Below are positions 44,921 to 57,480 of a stretch of DNA of 64,000 nt, in pieces. This DNA is from Eleusine coracana subsp. coracana (taxonomy: Eukaryota; Streptophyta; Magnoliopsida; Poales; Poaceae): NCBI GenBank assembly GCA_032690845.1, contig CM064430.1, forward strand, positions 48,519,882 through 48,583,881. Direction: 5' to 3'. The notes beneath the pieces are model-generated. The model was not told the DNA's origin, made no database searches, and saw only the letters and a program-made list of their open reading frames with translations. Numbering within the stretch: position 1 is the first letter of the stretch; every line of letters starts with the position of its first letter. Both the position numbers and the translations under genes were made by a program.

Positions 44921-45609
44921 TGGTTAAAGATCCCCTGAGGCGCAATAGCAAAGACAAGACCAAGGATGATGGCGACAAGGATGATTCAGGAGAGTTCCAG
45001 GAGCCCCATAAGGAAGTCAACTTCATCTTCGGTGGCCCGGATGCCTATGTGTCCAAGCGCAAGCAGAAGCTGGAACTTCGGGAGATCAATTCAGTGGAAC
45101 TAGCTGCGCCTCAATTCATGAGGTGGTCTGAGGTGCCAATCACCTTTGATCGGTCGGATCATCCCAAGAATATCCCGAAGCCGGGTCGATATCCGCTGGT
45201 GCTTGCTGCTATGATGAAGGAGGTAAAGTTCATCAAAGTACTCATTGATGGAGGAAGCAGTTTGGACTTAATCTTCACCAAGACTCTTAAAGAGCTCGGT
45301 CTATCGGTCAATGATCTTCAACCGAGTTCTTCACCTTTCCATAGGATTATGCCTGGCAAGACTTTAGTTCCTATTGGACAGGTCAGTCTGCCGGTCACCT
45401 TTGGCACCTGTGAAAACTTCAGGACCGAGTACATTCTCTTCCAAGTGGTGGATTTTGACTCAGCATATCATGCTATCATCGGTCGACCGGCGATGGCTAA
45501 ATTCATGGCTGTCCCGCATTATCCATATCTCACCCTCAAGATGCCAGGCCCGACCGGAATAATCTCCCTCCACTCTGATCTTCGGAATTCTTTTGATTGC
45601 GATGTGTAG
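44833..45609 (+). pseudogene. Tat-type protease region (G3)
   Basis: The frame contains the conserved linker (VNFIFGGPDAY) and a retropepsin: LIDGGSSLDLIFTKTL, where the catalytic D-G-G-S variant is typical of Tat elements, and FDSAYHAIIGRPAMAKF (IIGRP second motif) followed by YLTLKMPGPTGII. This protease would process Gag-Pol. The segment itself is open, but a stop at 45607 separates it from RT. Confidence 0.85.
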
Positions 45610-45863
45610 AGTTGTGAGATGGCCAATAAATAGTTGATGCTGTCTGACCAGAAGGAGATCCAAAAGGCAGTCGGCGTGGAGGAGCAGACTGGAGCGGCGG
45701 TTCCAACAAAAAAGCCCACCAAAGACAAGATTCAGACCGATGATATCCAAACCAAGGAAATCTACTCGATCCTGAGGACCCCAACCTCAACGAGAAATAG
45801 GAACTCACGCTCACTCTTTTCCTCCAGGAAAATAGGGACATCTTTGCATGGAAACCATCTGAC

Positions 45864-47161
45864 ATGCCGGGAGTTCCTAGGGAAAAGATTGAGCATATGT
45901 TAAGGGTACCTCTAGGGGTTACCCCTGTTCGGCAGAGGCATAGAAAATTCGCACAAGACCGCAAGGACGCCATGAAGGAGATAGTTAGACTATTAGATGC
46001 TAAGTTTATAAAGGAGGTGTATCATCCCGACTGGTTAGCAAATCCAGTCCTTGTATCCAAGAAGAATAAAGAGTGGAGGATGTGTGTTGATTATACCGAT
46101 CTCAATAAGGTCTGTCCTAAAGACCCCTTCGCTCTTCCTCGTATTGATCAGATTGTAGACTCAACAGCCGGGTGTGGGCTCTTAAGCTTTTTGGATGCCT
46201 ATTCAGGCTATCACCAGATCCCACTGAAGGTCAAAGATCATATTAAAACTTCCTTTATAACACCATTCGGCACCTATTGCTATATCATAATGCCTTTCGG
46301 TCTGAAGAACGCTGGGTGACTTACCAACGGGGTATTCAACGCTGCCTTGCAACTCAGATCGGTCGGAACGCAGAAGCGTATGTTGATGACATCGTTGTCA
46401 AGACTCGAAACATCGAGGAACTTCTTTATGACCTGGCAGAAAACTTCAACAATCTGAGGCATTATTCAATGAAGCCGAATCCTAAGAAGTGTGTTTTTGG
46501 GGTTCCTTCGAGAAATTTACTCGGTTACATCGTTTCGAAACGAGGTATAGAGGCTAACCCGGATAAAATCAAGGCGATCCTTGATATGGGGCCACCTAAT
46601 TCTCAAAGGGATGTTCAGAAGCTGACCGGATGCATGGCGTCCCTGAGTCACTTTATTTCCCGACTGGGGGTTAGAGGGTTACCACTCTTCCGATTGCTTA
46701 AAAAGCAGGAGGACTTATTTTGGACTAAAGAGGCGCAATCGGTATTAGATGAGTTGAAGGTTTACCTCAGCAACCTTCCAGTATTAGTGCCTCTGGAGCC
46801 AGGAGAAAAACTTCAACTTTACATATCGGCCACAACTCAGGTTGTGAGTACTGTTTTAACAGTTGACCGAGAAGAAGAGGGACATATACAAAAAGTTCAA
46901 CACCCGGTCTATTTTGTGAGTGAGGTCCTCGGAGCCTCCAAGACAAGGTATCAACAGATCTTGAAGTTTTTGTATGCATTGTTGATCACCTCCAGGAAGT
47001 TAAAGCATTATTTTCAAGCTCATCCAATCGAAGTCCAGACTTCCTTCGCGCTCGGCACAATGCTACACAAAAGGAAAAATTGCCAAGTGGGTAGTCAAAC
47101 TTGGTCAATATACCATTATGTTCGCGCCTCGGTCGGCTATAAAGGGACAAGTGTTAGCTGA
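45864..47161 (+). pseudogene. Reverse transcriptase and Ty3-type RNase H of G3
   Basis: RT motifs in order: AKFIKEVYHPDWLANPVLV, WRMCVDYTDLNKVCPKD, LDAYSGYHQIPL, MPFGLKNAG; then a frameshift at ~46312 and, in the next frame, YQRGIQR, the catalytic AYVDDIVVK (~46379-46405), KCVFGV and LLGYIVSKRGIE. The connection and a worn RNase H follow (LQLYISATTQVV, PVYFVSEVL, with the first catalytic Asp not evident), as is common in Tat elements that carry a second RNase H. The frame ends at 47161. Confidence 0.88.
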
Positions 47162-47194
47162 TGTCGTTGCCGAGTGGACAGAGATTCAAAATCC

Positions 47195-47620
47195 ACCTAC
47201 TACACAAGATATCAAGTATTAGAAAATGTACTTTGATGGATCTCTTCAATTATAGGGAGCTGGTGCAAGAGTTTTGTTTGTCTCACCCACTGGAGAGAAG
47301 CTTTGATATGTCCTTCAGGTGATGTTTCGCGCGTCCAATAACGTTGCGGAGTATGAAGCCCTTCTACATGGTCTGCGCATTACCGCGTCACTCGGCGTCA
47401 AGCGCCTTGACATCTTTGGTGACTCGGCTTTGGTCATTAATCAGGTCACTAAGGATTGGAACTGTGTGGATGACAATATGAGTGCTTACTGTCAAGAAGT
47501 AAGGAAGCTTGAAGACAAATTCGATGGATTGAAGTTCACGCATGTTCTTCGAGACAACAACCAAGCGGCCGATGAATTGGCCAAGATGGGGTCATCCCGG
47601 TCAGTGGTCCCGCCAGGTGT
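47195..47620 (+). pseudogene. Second (archaeal-type) RNase H of G3
   Basis: The reading starts before 47225 (MYFDGS, after in-frame stops) and continues in 47319-47930: SNNVAEYEALLHGL, LDIFGDSALVINQV, NNQAADELAKMGS. The D-E-D-D catalytic set of RNase H is therefore complete. An additional RNase H of this kind is the hallmark of the Tat lineage and would act on RNA/DNA hybrids during reverse transcription. Stops before 47319 and after 47260 break the protein. Confidence 0.82.
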
Positions 47621-47639
47621 TTTCTTACCCACTCTGGAT

Positions 47640-48770
47640 TCGCCCATGATTTCTCCTCGGTCAGATGTACTAATGAGTGTTGTCACTGATCTTGTTGGGG
47701 ATGACAACATGGAGACCGACTGGCGCGACCTGCTCATCCAATATTTGGACAAGGGAACGCTGCCTTCGGATCCTAATGAGCAACGGAGGTTAGAGACCCA
47801 ATGCCAAGGATATCTTTTGGTGGGAGACCAACTCTATAAAAGAGGAGGTTCAATTCATCTTGATGAGATGCATCTCGATACCAGAAGGCCAGAAGTTGGT
47901 AGAAGAAATTCATTCCAGGATATGTGGTAATCATGCGGCTTCCAAGACTTTGGTTGGCAAAGCTTTCCGGCAAGGGTTTTATTGGCCCACGGCGATCGAA
48001 GACGCACACCAGGTCGTTCGGAAGTGTGAAGGTTGTCAATTCTTCGCTCAACAAACGCATGTGCCTTCACAACAACTTTAGATGATACCTTTGACTTGGC
48101 CCTTTGCTATCTGGGGGCTTGATATTGTCAGTCCTTTCAAAAAGGTTCTAGGCGGATTCTCTTATCTATTTGTTGCTATTGATAAATTCACCAAGTGGAT
48201 CGAAGCAAAACCGGTCGGCAAGATAACATCGAAGAAGACAATCGAGTTTGTCAAGGATATCTTCACTCGGTCTGGGGTTCCTCATGATATCATCACCGAT
48301 AATGGCACACAATTCACGTCAGTGAGTTCCGTGACTTTGCCGATGAGATGGGAATAAAAATCCACTTTGCATCAGTGGCTCATCCTCAAAGCAATGGGCA
48401 GGTCGAATGGGCCAATGGTATGATTCTTCAAGGATTAAAACCACGGATATTTGACAGGCTTAAGCCTTATGCCGGTCGGTGGGTCAAAGAATTACCTTCA
48501 GTTCTTTGGGGGCTTCGCACAAAAACCAGTCAGGCAACTGGTCAGTCACCTTTCTTATTGGTCTATGGCTCAGAAGCTACGTTGCCGACCGAGGTCAGCC
48601 TTGTTTCAGCATGGGTTCAGGCGTATGATGAATAGCTTTCTGAGGAGAACTGAGAGATCAATTTGATTGCAGCAGAGGAGTTGCATGATCGCGCTCTATT
48701 TCGGTCGGCACTTTACAAGCAAGGCTTGCGTCAATATTATGATAAAAATGTACGTAATCGCCACTTCCAA
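47640..48770 (+). pseudogene. Tat-type integrase of G3 (frameshifted, 3' truncated)
   Basis: The HHCC region is seen around GNHAAS...CEGCQFF (~47930-48035). The DDE core: WGLDIVSPF (D), ITDNGTQF (D), and SNGQVEWAN (E) after a frameshift at ~48325. LWGLRTKTSQATGQSPF and YGSEATLPTE follow, both conserved. The C-terminus (FQVGDLVL-like, 48765-48785) is followed by CRVLR, a stop and VQSMKNP, and then the sequence changes to reversed LARD at ~48819. Confidence 0.85.
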
Positions 48771-49399
48771 GTTGGAGATTTAGTGCTTTGCCGAGTGCTT
48801 CGCTGAGTGCAGTCAATGAAAAATCCACCTACTAGGTGTAGGTATAGCCCCTGACTCAGAAGGTATTTAGATCACAAAATATCTTGTGAGTCAAAAATAA
48901 TAACATCATATATAAATCTTGATCTACCACTTTCCCCGGCTGATTCGATGAGGAGTTTTAATACGGTAGCCCCCAAGATTGGTTCTACCACTCCCCCCAA
49001 CTAACAAAAGGAACCATTGGTACTAATGAATCCGAGTGATACTTGATCAAATATATCAAGCATAGCAGTTATACAAATATCCGGATGATACTTGATCCAA
49101 TATAACAAATACGAGAGCAATAAAAAATATCCAAGCAATACTTGATTAAATATAATAAGTTATAGCAGCCTCCGGGCATGATTCCGAGTGAAAAATAACA
49201 ACTCTTGTAGGGCTCTCCAATATTGAGTAAAAGCATAAGTAATCAATAATGTCCGAGTGATCCAATAATACGGTCGAATGATATAACGACTTGAGACAAG
49301 AAGGCCGAGTGATCTAATAATAATTTTGGATGATCCTATAACTCGGGATAACAAAACCGAGTGATGTCAATGAAGTAGCTCAGTTGATATAGCTACTAT

Positions 49400-49590
49400 A
49401 ATCTATAAAAATAATGTATTCAATAAATAATATATTAATAAAACCAATAATATATTCAATAAGTAATACATATATAAAACAAACAATATACTCAAAAGAT
49501 AATACATTGATAAAACAAACAATGTATTCAATAGGTAGTACACTGATAAATCAAACAATATATTCAATATGTGATACATAAATAAAATAA
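49400..49590 (-). repeat. 42 bp tandem repeat in LARD-3
   Basis: About five imperfect 42 bp units (AAACAAACAATATATTC AAT-type on the + strand). Equivalent arrays are at 57295-57480 and 61980-62160. The period equals 14 codons, so a hydrophobic 14-residue repeat frame appears, which I regard as fortuitous. Confidence 0.8.
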
Positions 49591-52500
49591 CAATATTGAT
49601 CCATTGTCAGAAATGCAATAGATACTTGGGTTGTATTGGATGATTAAGTACTGTATGAACTCAAGCCTAGCTCTCACAACCAGTAAATATTAGGTACTAA
49701 TACTACTAAACGACTTCCTTAACATTCAATATGAAGCATGGAGACTAAGAACTCACTCTGATCAACATGCGAGTCAAGGTAAAAAGTCGCCCCGGTCCTC
49801 AATAAACAACATGAACTATGGAGACTAAGAACTCACTCTATCAAGCATATGCGAGTTAAGGTAATACCGAGTCTAATGCATCAAGATTATGCAAAAAGAA
49901 ATCATCCCTAAATTAAAGAACCTACGGCCTTTAATTAGATGAATAAAACTGAAATTATAAAAATACTTAGCTGCTTAATATCCATCGAGCTAAAGATGAG
50001 CCCTCGACATAACAGCTCAAAAGGTCCTAGGGATCAAAATTCTAGAAATCATGAGTAGTTGATCATGGCCGAATGATCCAATAACTCAGCGCTCCATGAC
50101 TGAGTGATATCAATAAGATAACTGTAATACAAGAACATAAATAATGTAGTTATATGTAAAATTAATATAAAGCATTAATGAAACAAAATCTTTAATATCT
50201 AAATCTGTTGGATTTCTGTTATTCGTCTAAGGCTTATGTTTGCTTAGAGTACTGATCATTCAACCAACAGACATAAAAAATTTAAACAAGGTTCATCAGA
50301 AGAACAATGTGCATAACGATTTTGACAAAAGACATAAGCCAAAGAGCTAGACTAACCAATTTGGGTAATGGAAGTCAGACATGCAACTAAGAAAATCAGC
50401 TAACTCCTCCTAATACCACTTATGTACCGCTAAAACTCATTCGGCCAAACATGTACGAGTCAAAATCAATCGAGAAAAATTATTAACCAATATTGTCAAG
50501 GCAAAAAGATGAGTCCAAAAGAAACTCAAAACTATCACCGTAAGATGAAGAAACTACAGCTTTTAAATTAAGCTCATATGTATAAAAAACTATAAATTTT
50601 ACTTAGCTTTGATATTCAACAAATTGTAGACGAGCCATACGAAAGCTCCTGAGTGTGTGGCTTGATCATCAATGCGAGTATCCCAATTGCCATGTTGCCT
50701 TGCTAAGTGATTAATCGAGTCACCGGTTGACAAGTCTTTGTCGACAAGGATGTCTAACAACCGAGTGCCCAAGCAACCAAACCATAGCCCTTAAGTCATT
50801 GAATAGTCTTATGCCCAATTCAAAATTTATGAACACACAGCATTGGCTTGCACACGCGTCAGGCAAATAAGTGTGTGTACATGCAAAATCAAATACATGC
50901 ATAATTAGTATTCTATGTCATGCAAATTAATATATTATAAGATAAAATATGATAAAGAACCAAAAAAGAAAAGGTTCTGCAGCTTGGGCTCGTAGTTGAA
51001 CAAAATCATGATTAGTTTCCCAATACTCCCGCTATTTGAACCAAGTACGCCAAACTTGGAGATCAGAAGGTTTAGTAATTGAAAAATCCAAATAAATGTA
51101 TTCCAAAAATAACTGATCAATAAAATTCCAGTTGAATATTTCCATAATATAAATGCTTCCGATAATATACTCATTGATTAATCAAAATCCGGATGAATAT
51201 CCGAATAGAATATCTAGATAATCGATAAATATTCTGATAACCATAATATTCCTGATGAATGTTCAGATAATTGATAAGATTCCAGATGATCATAATATTC
51301 GTACAAGCAACAAGAAAAATAAGATTGAGAAACATGCTACCATGTGCAATTGGGGTATACAAAGATAAGCTCAGAAAAACAAATAATAAAGGAGTGTGTA
51401 ACATATACCCAATAACCGATTGACATGATATCAAACTAAAATATATCTGAATTTGAAGCTATAAAAGAATCACTTAGCTCTTTGATAGTCAATAAGTCAA
51501 GAATAAGCCCCCAAGCATACTGCTAGATCATAAAGCCAACAATTATGTCGCCGAGTGATTTGTCGAGTCAACGAGTGGTTTTGAATGCTTGAGTGACTCA
51601 AAGCGTCACCAGTGTGCTTATGCCTTCAACCGTGTAGATGAGCCATTGCATCGCCGAGTTTCTGACCTATCAGTCGAGTGGACAACCGGCCTAACCATCT
51701 TGATTACCCGCCTTTTTCATAGCAACAAGCACCTGATTTGATCTGACAAATGCGATATAGCTAACCACAGTGCAGATGGTCAACTCATAGATGCAAAAGG
51801 ATAAGTGCAAAAGAGGCCCAAAACCATCACCGCAAGATTAAGAACCTACGACCTTCAAATTGAGTTTGTACAAATAAAAAATTATAAAAATAACTTAGCT
51901 TTTCAAGCATCGACGATCCATAGATGAGCCTCCAATACACTGTTTGATTGTTGAATTGAGTCGAACCGAGCCGCCATGTTATCTTGTCGAGTGATTAATC
52001 ACATCGCCGAGTGGCTGGCAAGTCTCTAAATCATAAGCTGCCAAGTCATCATGTTATCGACATAATAGCTAAGTCAGCAAGTACTTAGCCGAGTAGTCGG
52101 GATGACAGGCATGGGCCATGATCTGACGAGTCACCAAGTACTCAACCGAGTAGTCGGGATGGCATGCATGGGCCACGATCTGATCTCCAACCTTGATCAT
52201 AGTGATCGACTTGTACTGAGTGACCGGCCAAATTTCCGAGCTACTGTATTGCCTAGTGGCCAAGTCACCAAGCTCCAAATCCACAAGTCGGATCTCATAC
52301 TCGATCACGAGTTAGAGTCATAGTAGTGCTGGCCAAGCTGCCTATGTGCCGAATCGTCATGCCATGCTGCATCGGTTCTATCTGGGCCAAAGTACTAATC
52401 GATCTAATCCAGACGCCGCTCACGATCTGGTCGTTAGCCAAGTTTTGATTTGTCTTGTTGATATGACATAACCTGGATCTCATGCCATCGATAGTGACAC

Positions 52501-53046
52501 GTTCATGCAAAAAACAAAATTGAAACAACATAACGTGCATGAATAATTCACTAATAAAATTGATTACTCCTATATAGAATAAAATAATATGGAAAAAGAC
52601 TTCCCTGGTGAACACGTGAAGACCTCTAAGGCACGGCAAGTCGGCAATGAATGCTAATGCACCTTGCACAGCCACGTGAAGCCAAGCCATCTTCCTGCTC
52701 TTCGCTCTTAAGATATGATAGAGAGGTTAGTAGTCGGCTTCCTTGTTGGACACGTGAACCTCAATTCGGAGTTTGGCTTCCGATTCAACAGCCGTATGTG
52801 TTCCAACTTGCAACAGAATTCGACCAGAATATCATTGTTTGATCTGAACGATTGACTCGCCTACTCTTCATGTGTCGATCATAGCAGGGTAACCCAAGGC
52901 AGCATCATATGTGTGGCATCGCCATTACGCGCATATGCTTGTTGCCTCCGCCGAATCGCTACTGATGCAGATCCTTATTTTGTCAAGAACTTGATCATCG
53001 AACTCGACAAACCGATCATCGTGTTGCCCCTTCCTAGCGCGCCAAC

Positions 53047-53483
53047 TGTCGATACTAATATCGGCAGTAGATCATAGGGCTACCCATGATCCTTATTTAT
53101 CGGTAAAAGTATGCGCGAGACTGAGAGTCGATGGACACACAAGACGCAAGGTTTAGACAGGTTCGGGCCTCCCGAAAGATAACAACCCTACATCCTATTT
53201 TCTATGGTGTCTGTATATGATAAATGCGACGTCTATGAGAGAGAGCCCCTGCCCCTCCTTATATATCCGGGGGGCAGGATTACATGGCAAGTGTCCTAGT
53301 CGGTTACAACATGATTCCCGACTAGAATTTTATCTCTAACTTCCTATCTCTAGTATTAACTTGTCGTGTACTCCAAGTAATAATCTGAGTAGTTATCTTC
53401 ATGGGCTTTATCTTTATTGGACCACAGTCCACTGGGCAATATATCCGAGTGGTGAGGTATCCCTGGTATATATATATCCCACA
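53047..53483 (-). repeat. LARD-3 5' LTR (437 bp, reverse)
   Basis: Minus strand TGTGGGATATATATAT at 53483 to GTATCGACA at 53047, followed on the minus strand by GTTGGCGCGCTAGG-like primer site. TATA box TATATAAG at 53265-53258. It retains the ~27 bp segment (GTCGG...CCGACTAGGACACTTGCC region) missing from the LTRs at 58227 and 62877. Confidence 0.85.
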
Positions 53484-53509
53484 GACTATGAGAGAGCCCC
53501 TGCCCCTCC
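53484..53509. other. 26 bp head-to-head junction between LARD-3 and LARD-1
   Basis: GACTATGAGAGAGCCCC... is a displaced minus-sense piece of the LTR interior (compare 53231-53257), sitting between the complete start of the reversed LTR and a + sense LTR that begins about 60 bp late at CCAATAAAG. The bases TCC are shared at the right joint (microhomology). Confidence 0.75.
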
Positions 53510-53880
53510 AATAAAGATAAAGCCCATGAAGATAACTACTCGGATTATTACTTGGAGTACACGACAAGTCAATACTAGAGATAGAAAATTAGAGATAAAA
53601 TCTTAGTCGGAAATCATGTTATAACCGACTAGGACACTTGCCATGTAACCTTGCTCCCCTGATATATAAGGAGGGGCAGGGGCTCTCTCATAGACATCGC
53701 ATTTATCATATACGAGACACCACAAAACACAGGACGTAGGGTTGTTATCCTTCGGGAGGCCCGAACCTGTCTAAACCTTACGTCTTGTGTGTCCATTGAC
53801 TCTCAGTCTCGTGCATGCCTTTACCGATAAACAAGGATCATGGGTAGCCCTATGATCCACTGCCGATATTAGTATCAATA
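53507..53880 (+). repeat. LARD-1 5' LTR (5'-truncated)
   Basis: Begins inside the LTR at CCAATAAAG; TATA at 53663-53670; ends GTATCAATA at 53880 before GTTGGCACGCC. Keeps the ~27 bp segment lost in the other two + strand LTRs. Confidence 0.82.
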
Positions 53881-56800
53881 GTTGGCACGCCAAGTAGGGG
53901 CAGTGTGATGATCGGTTTGTCGAATTTGATGACCAAGTTCTTGACAAAATAAGGATCTGCATCAGCAGCGATTCGGCGGAGGCGACAGGCATATGCGTCT
54001 AATGGCGATGCCACACATATGATGCTGCCTTGGGTTACCCTGCTACGGTCGACACATGAAGAGTAGGCGAGTCAATCGTTCAGATCAAACGATGATATTC
54101 TTGTCGAATTCTATTGCAAGTTGGAACACATCGTTGGAACACATACGACTGTTGAATCGGAAGCCAAACTCCGAATTGAGGTTCACGTGTCCAACAAGGA
54201 AGCCGCTAACCTCTCTATCATATCTTAAGAGCAAAGAGCAGGAAGATGGCTTGGCTTCACGTGGTTGTGCAAGGCGCATTAGCATTCATTGCCGACTTGC
54301 CGTGCCTTAGAGGTCTTCACGTGTTTACTAGGGAAGTCTTTTTCCATATTATTTTATTCCATATAGGAGTAATCAATTTTATTAGTGAATTATTCATGCA
54401 CGTTATCTTGTTTCAATTTTGTTTTTTGCATGAACGTGTCGCTACCGATGACATGAGATCCAGGTTATGTCATATCAACAAGGCAAATCAAAACTTGGCT
54501 AACGACCAGATCGTGAGCGGCATCTGGATTAGATCGATCAGTACTTTGGCCCAGAGAGATCGATGCAGCATGGCATGAGCGGCGTCTGGATTAGATCCGA
54601 CTTGTGGATTTGGAGCTTGGTGACTTGGCCACTAGGCAACACAGTAGCTCGGAAATTCGACCGGTCACTCTGTACGAGTCGATCACTATGAGCAAGGTTG
54701 GAGATCAGATCGTGGCCCATACATGTCATCCCGACCACTCGGCTGAGTACTTGGTGACTCGTCAGATCGTGGCCCATGCCTATCATCCCGACTACTCGGC
54801 TGAGTACTTGGTGACTCAGTTATTATGTCGGCAACACGACGACTTGGCAACTTACAATTTAGAGACTTGCCAGCCACTCAACGATGCGATTAATTACTCG
54901 GCAAGATAACACGGCGGCTCGGTTCGACTCAATTCGACAATCAAACAGTGTATTGGAGGCTCATCTACGGATCGTCGATGCTTGAAAAGCTAAGTTATTT
55001 TTATAATTTTTTATTCATACAAACTCAATTTGAATATCGTAGGTTCTTAATCTTGCGGTGATGGTTTTGGGCTTCTTTTGCACTTATCCTTTTGCATCTA
55101 TAAGTTGACCATCTGCACTGTGGTTAGCTATATCGCATTTGTCAGATCAAATTAGGTGCTTGTTGCTGTGAAAAAGGCGGGTAATCAAGATGGTGAGGCC
55201 GGTTGTCCACTCGACAATTGGGTCAGCAACTCGGTGATGCAATGGCTTGTCTACACGGTTGAAGGCACAAACGAACTGGTGACGCTTTGAGTCACTCAAG
55301 CATTCAAAACCACTCGTTGACTCGACAAATCACTCGGTGACATAATTGTTGGCTTCATGATCTAGCAGTATGCTTGGGGGCTTATTCTTGACTTATCGAA
55401 GAGCTAAGTGATTCTTTTATGGCTTAAAATTCAGATATATTTTAGTTTGATATCATGTCAATCGGTTATTGGGTATATGTTACAGACTCCTTTATTATTT
55501 GTTTTTCCGAGCTTATCTTTGTATACCCCAATTGCACATGGTAGTATGTTTCTCAATCTTATTTTTATTGTTGCTTGTACGGATATTATGATCATCTGGA
55601 ATCTTATCAATTATCTGGACATTCATCAGGAATATTATGGTTATCAGAATATTTATCGATTATCTGGATATTCTATTAGGATATTCATCCGGATTTTGAT
55701 TAATCAATGAGTATATTATCAGAAGAATTTATATTATGGAAATATTCAACTAGAATTTTATTGATCACTTATTTTTGGAATATATTTATTTGGATTTTTC
55801 AATTACTAGACCTTCTGATCTCCAATTTTGACGTACTTGGTTCAAATAGCAGGAGTATTGGGAAACTAATCATGATTTTGTTCAACTACGAGCCCAAGCT
55901 GCAGAACCTTTTCTTTTTCGGTTCTTTATCATATTTTATCTTATAATATGTTAATTTGCATGACATAGACTACTAATTATGCATGTATTTGATTTTGCAT
56001 GTACACACACTTATTTGCCTGACGCGTGTGCAAGCCAATGCTGCGCGTTCATAAATTTTGAATTGGGCATAAGACTATTCAATGACTTAAGGGCTATGGT
56101 TTGGTTGCTTGGGAACTCGGTTGTTAGACATCCTTGTCGACAAAGACTTGTCAACCACTCGGTGACTCGATTAATCACTTAGCAAGGCAACACGACAATT
56201 GGGATACTCGCATTAATGATCAAGCCACACACTTGGGAGCTTCCATATGGCTCGTATACAATTTGTTGAATATCAAAGCTAAGTAAAATTTATAGTTTTT
56301 TATACATACGAGCTCGATTTAAAAGCTGTAGTTTCTTCATCTTATGGTGATAGTTTTGAGTTTCTTTTGGACTCATCTTTTTGCCTTGACAATATTGGCT
56401 AATAATTTTTCTCGATTGATTTTGACTCGTACATGTTTGGCCGAATGAGTTTTAGCAGTACATAAGTGGTATTAGGAGGAGTTAGCTGATTTGCTTAGTT
56501 GCCTGTCTGACTTCCATTACCCAAATTGGTCAGTCTAGCTCTATGACTTATGTCGTTTGTCAAAATTGTCATGCACATTGTTCTTCTAATGAACCTTGTT
56601 TATTTTTTTTATGTCTGTTGGTTGAATGATCAGTACTCTAAGCAAACATAAGCCTTAGACGAATAACAGAAATCCAATAGATTTAGATATTTAAGACGTT
56701 GTTTCATTAATGCTTTATATTAATTTTACATATAACTATATTATTTATGTTCTTGTATTACAATTATCTCATTGATATCACTCAGTCATGGAGCACTGAG

Positions 56801-57294
56801 TCATTGGATCATTCGGCCATGATCAACTACTCATGATTTCTGGAATTTTGATCCCTAGGACCTTTTGAGCTGTTATGTCGGGGGCTCATCTTTAGCTCGA
56901 TGGATATTAAGCAACTATGTATTTTTATAATTTTAGTTTTATTCATCTAGTTAAAGGTCGTAGGTTCTTTTACTTAGAGATGATTTCTTTTTGCATAATC
57001 TTGATGCATTAGACTCTCGGTATTACCTTAACTCGCATATGCTTGATAGAGTGAGTTCTTAGTCTCCATAGTTCATGTTGTTTAATAAGGACCGAGACGG
57101 TTTTTTACCTTGACTCACATGTTCATTAGAGTGAGTTCTTAGTCTCCACGCTTCATGTTAAATATTAAAAAAGTCGTTTAGTAGTATTGGTACCTGATAT
57201 TTACTGGTTGTGAGAGCTAGACTCGAGTTCATAGAGTACTTAATCACCCATTACAACCCAAGTATCTATTGTATTTCTGGCAATGGATCACTAT

Positions 57295-57480
57295 TGTTAT
57301 TTTATATATGTATCACATATTGAATACATTGTTTGATTTATTAGTGTACTACCTATTGAATACATTGTTTGTTTTATCAATGTATTATCTTTTGAGTATA
57401 TTGTTTGTTTTATATATGTATTACTTATTGAATATATTATTTGTTTTATTAATATATTATTTATTGAATACATTGTTTTT
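57295..57480 (+). repeat. 42 bp tandem repeat in LARD-1
   Basis: Four to five imperfect 42 bp units of the ATTGAATAcATTGTTTG type, the direct counterpart of 49400-49590 and 61980-62160. Confidence 0.8.

Larger units (their letters stand above)
23024..48818 (+). mobile_element. G3: Tat-lineage Ty3/gypsy element, split by G1/G2 and truncated at 3' end
   Basis: 5' LTR in two pieces (23024-23101 and 42696-43021) around the nested G1. Then a primer-site-like GTTAGCGCGCCAGG, gag, protease, RT with its RNase H, an additional archaeal-type RNase H, and integrase. The second RNase H is diagnostic of the Tat lineage (established). The element stops in the integrase C-terminus at ~48818, where reverse LARD sequence begins; the 3' spacer and 3' LTR are missing. 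Both stops and frameshifts are frequent, so it is older or less constrained than G2. Confidence 0.85.
48819..53483 (-). mobile_element. LARD-3: coding-free LTR element, reverse strand, 3' end missing
   Basis: Reverse complement of the LARD-1 sequence: 48819-53046 is interior, 53047-53483 the 5' LTR. It lacks the last ~150 bp of interior and the 3' LTR; instead it joins the G3 integrase at 48819. No gag or pol motif occurs in either strand. Non-coding elements with Tat-like ~440 bp LTRs are known in grasses (Dasheng, mobilised with RIRE2); the assignment is by analogy. AT-rich with many ACTCGG/CCGAGT words. Confidence 0.78.

Noticed and set aside
53322..53606. Two 81-codon frames of nearly the same sequence on opposite strands
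   Set aside because: They are the same LTR sequence read from the two arms of the inverted repeat through its centre. This is a consequence of the palindrome, not a conserved protein.
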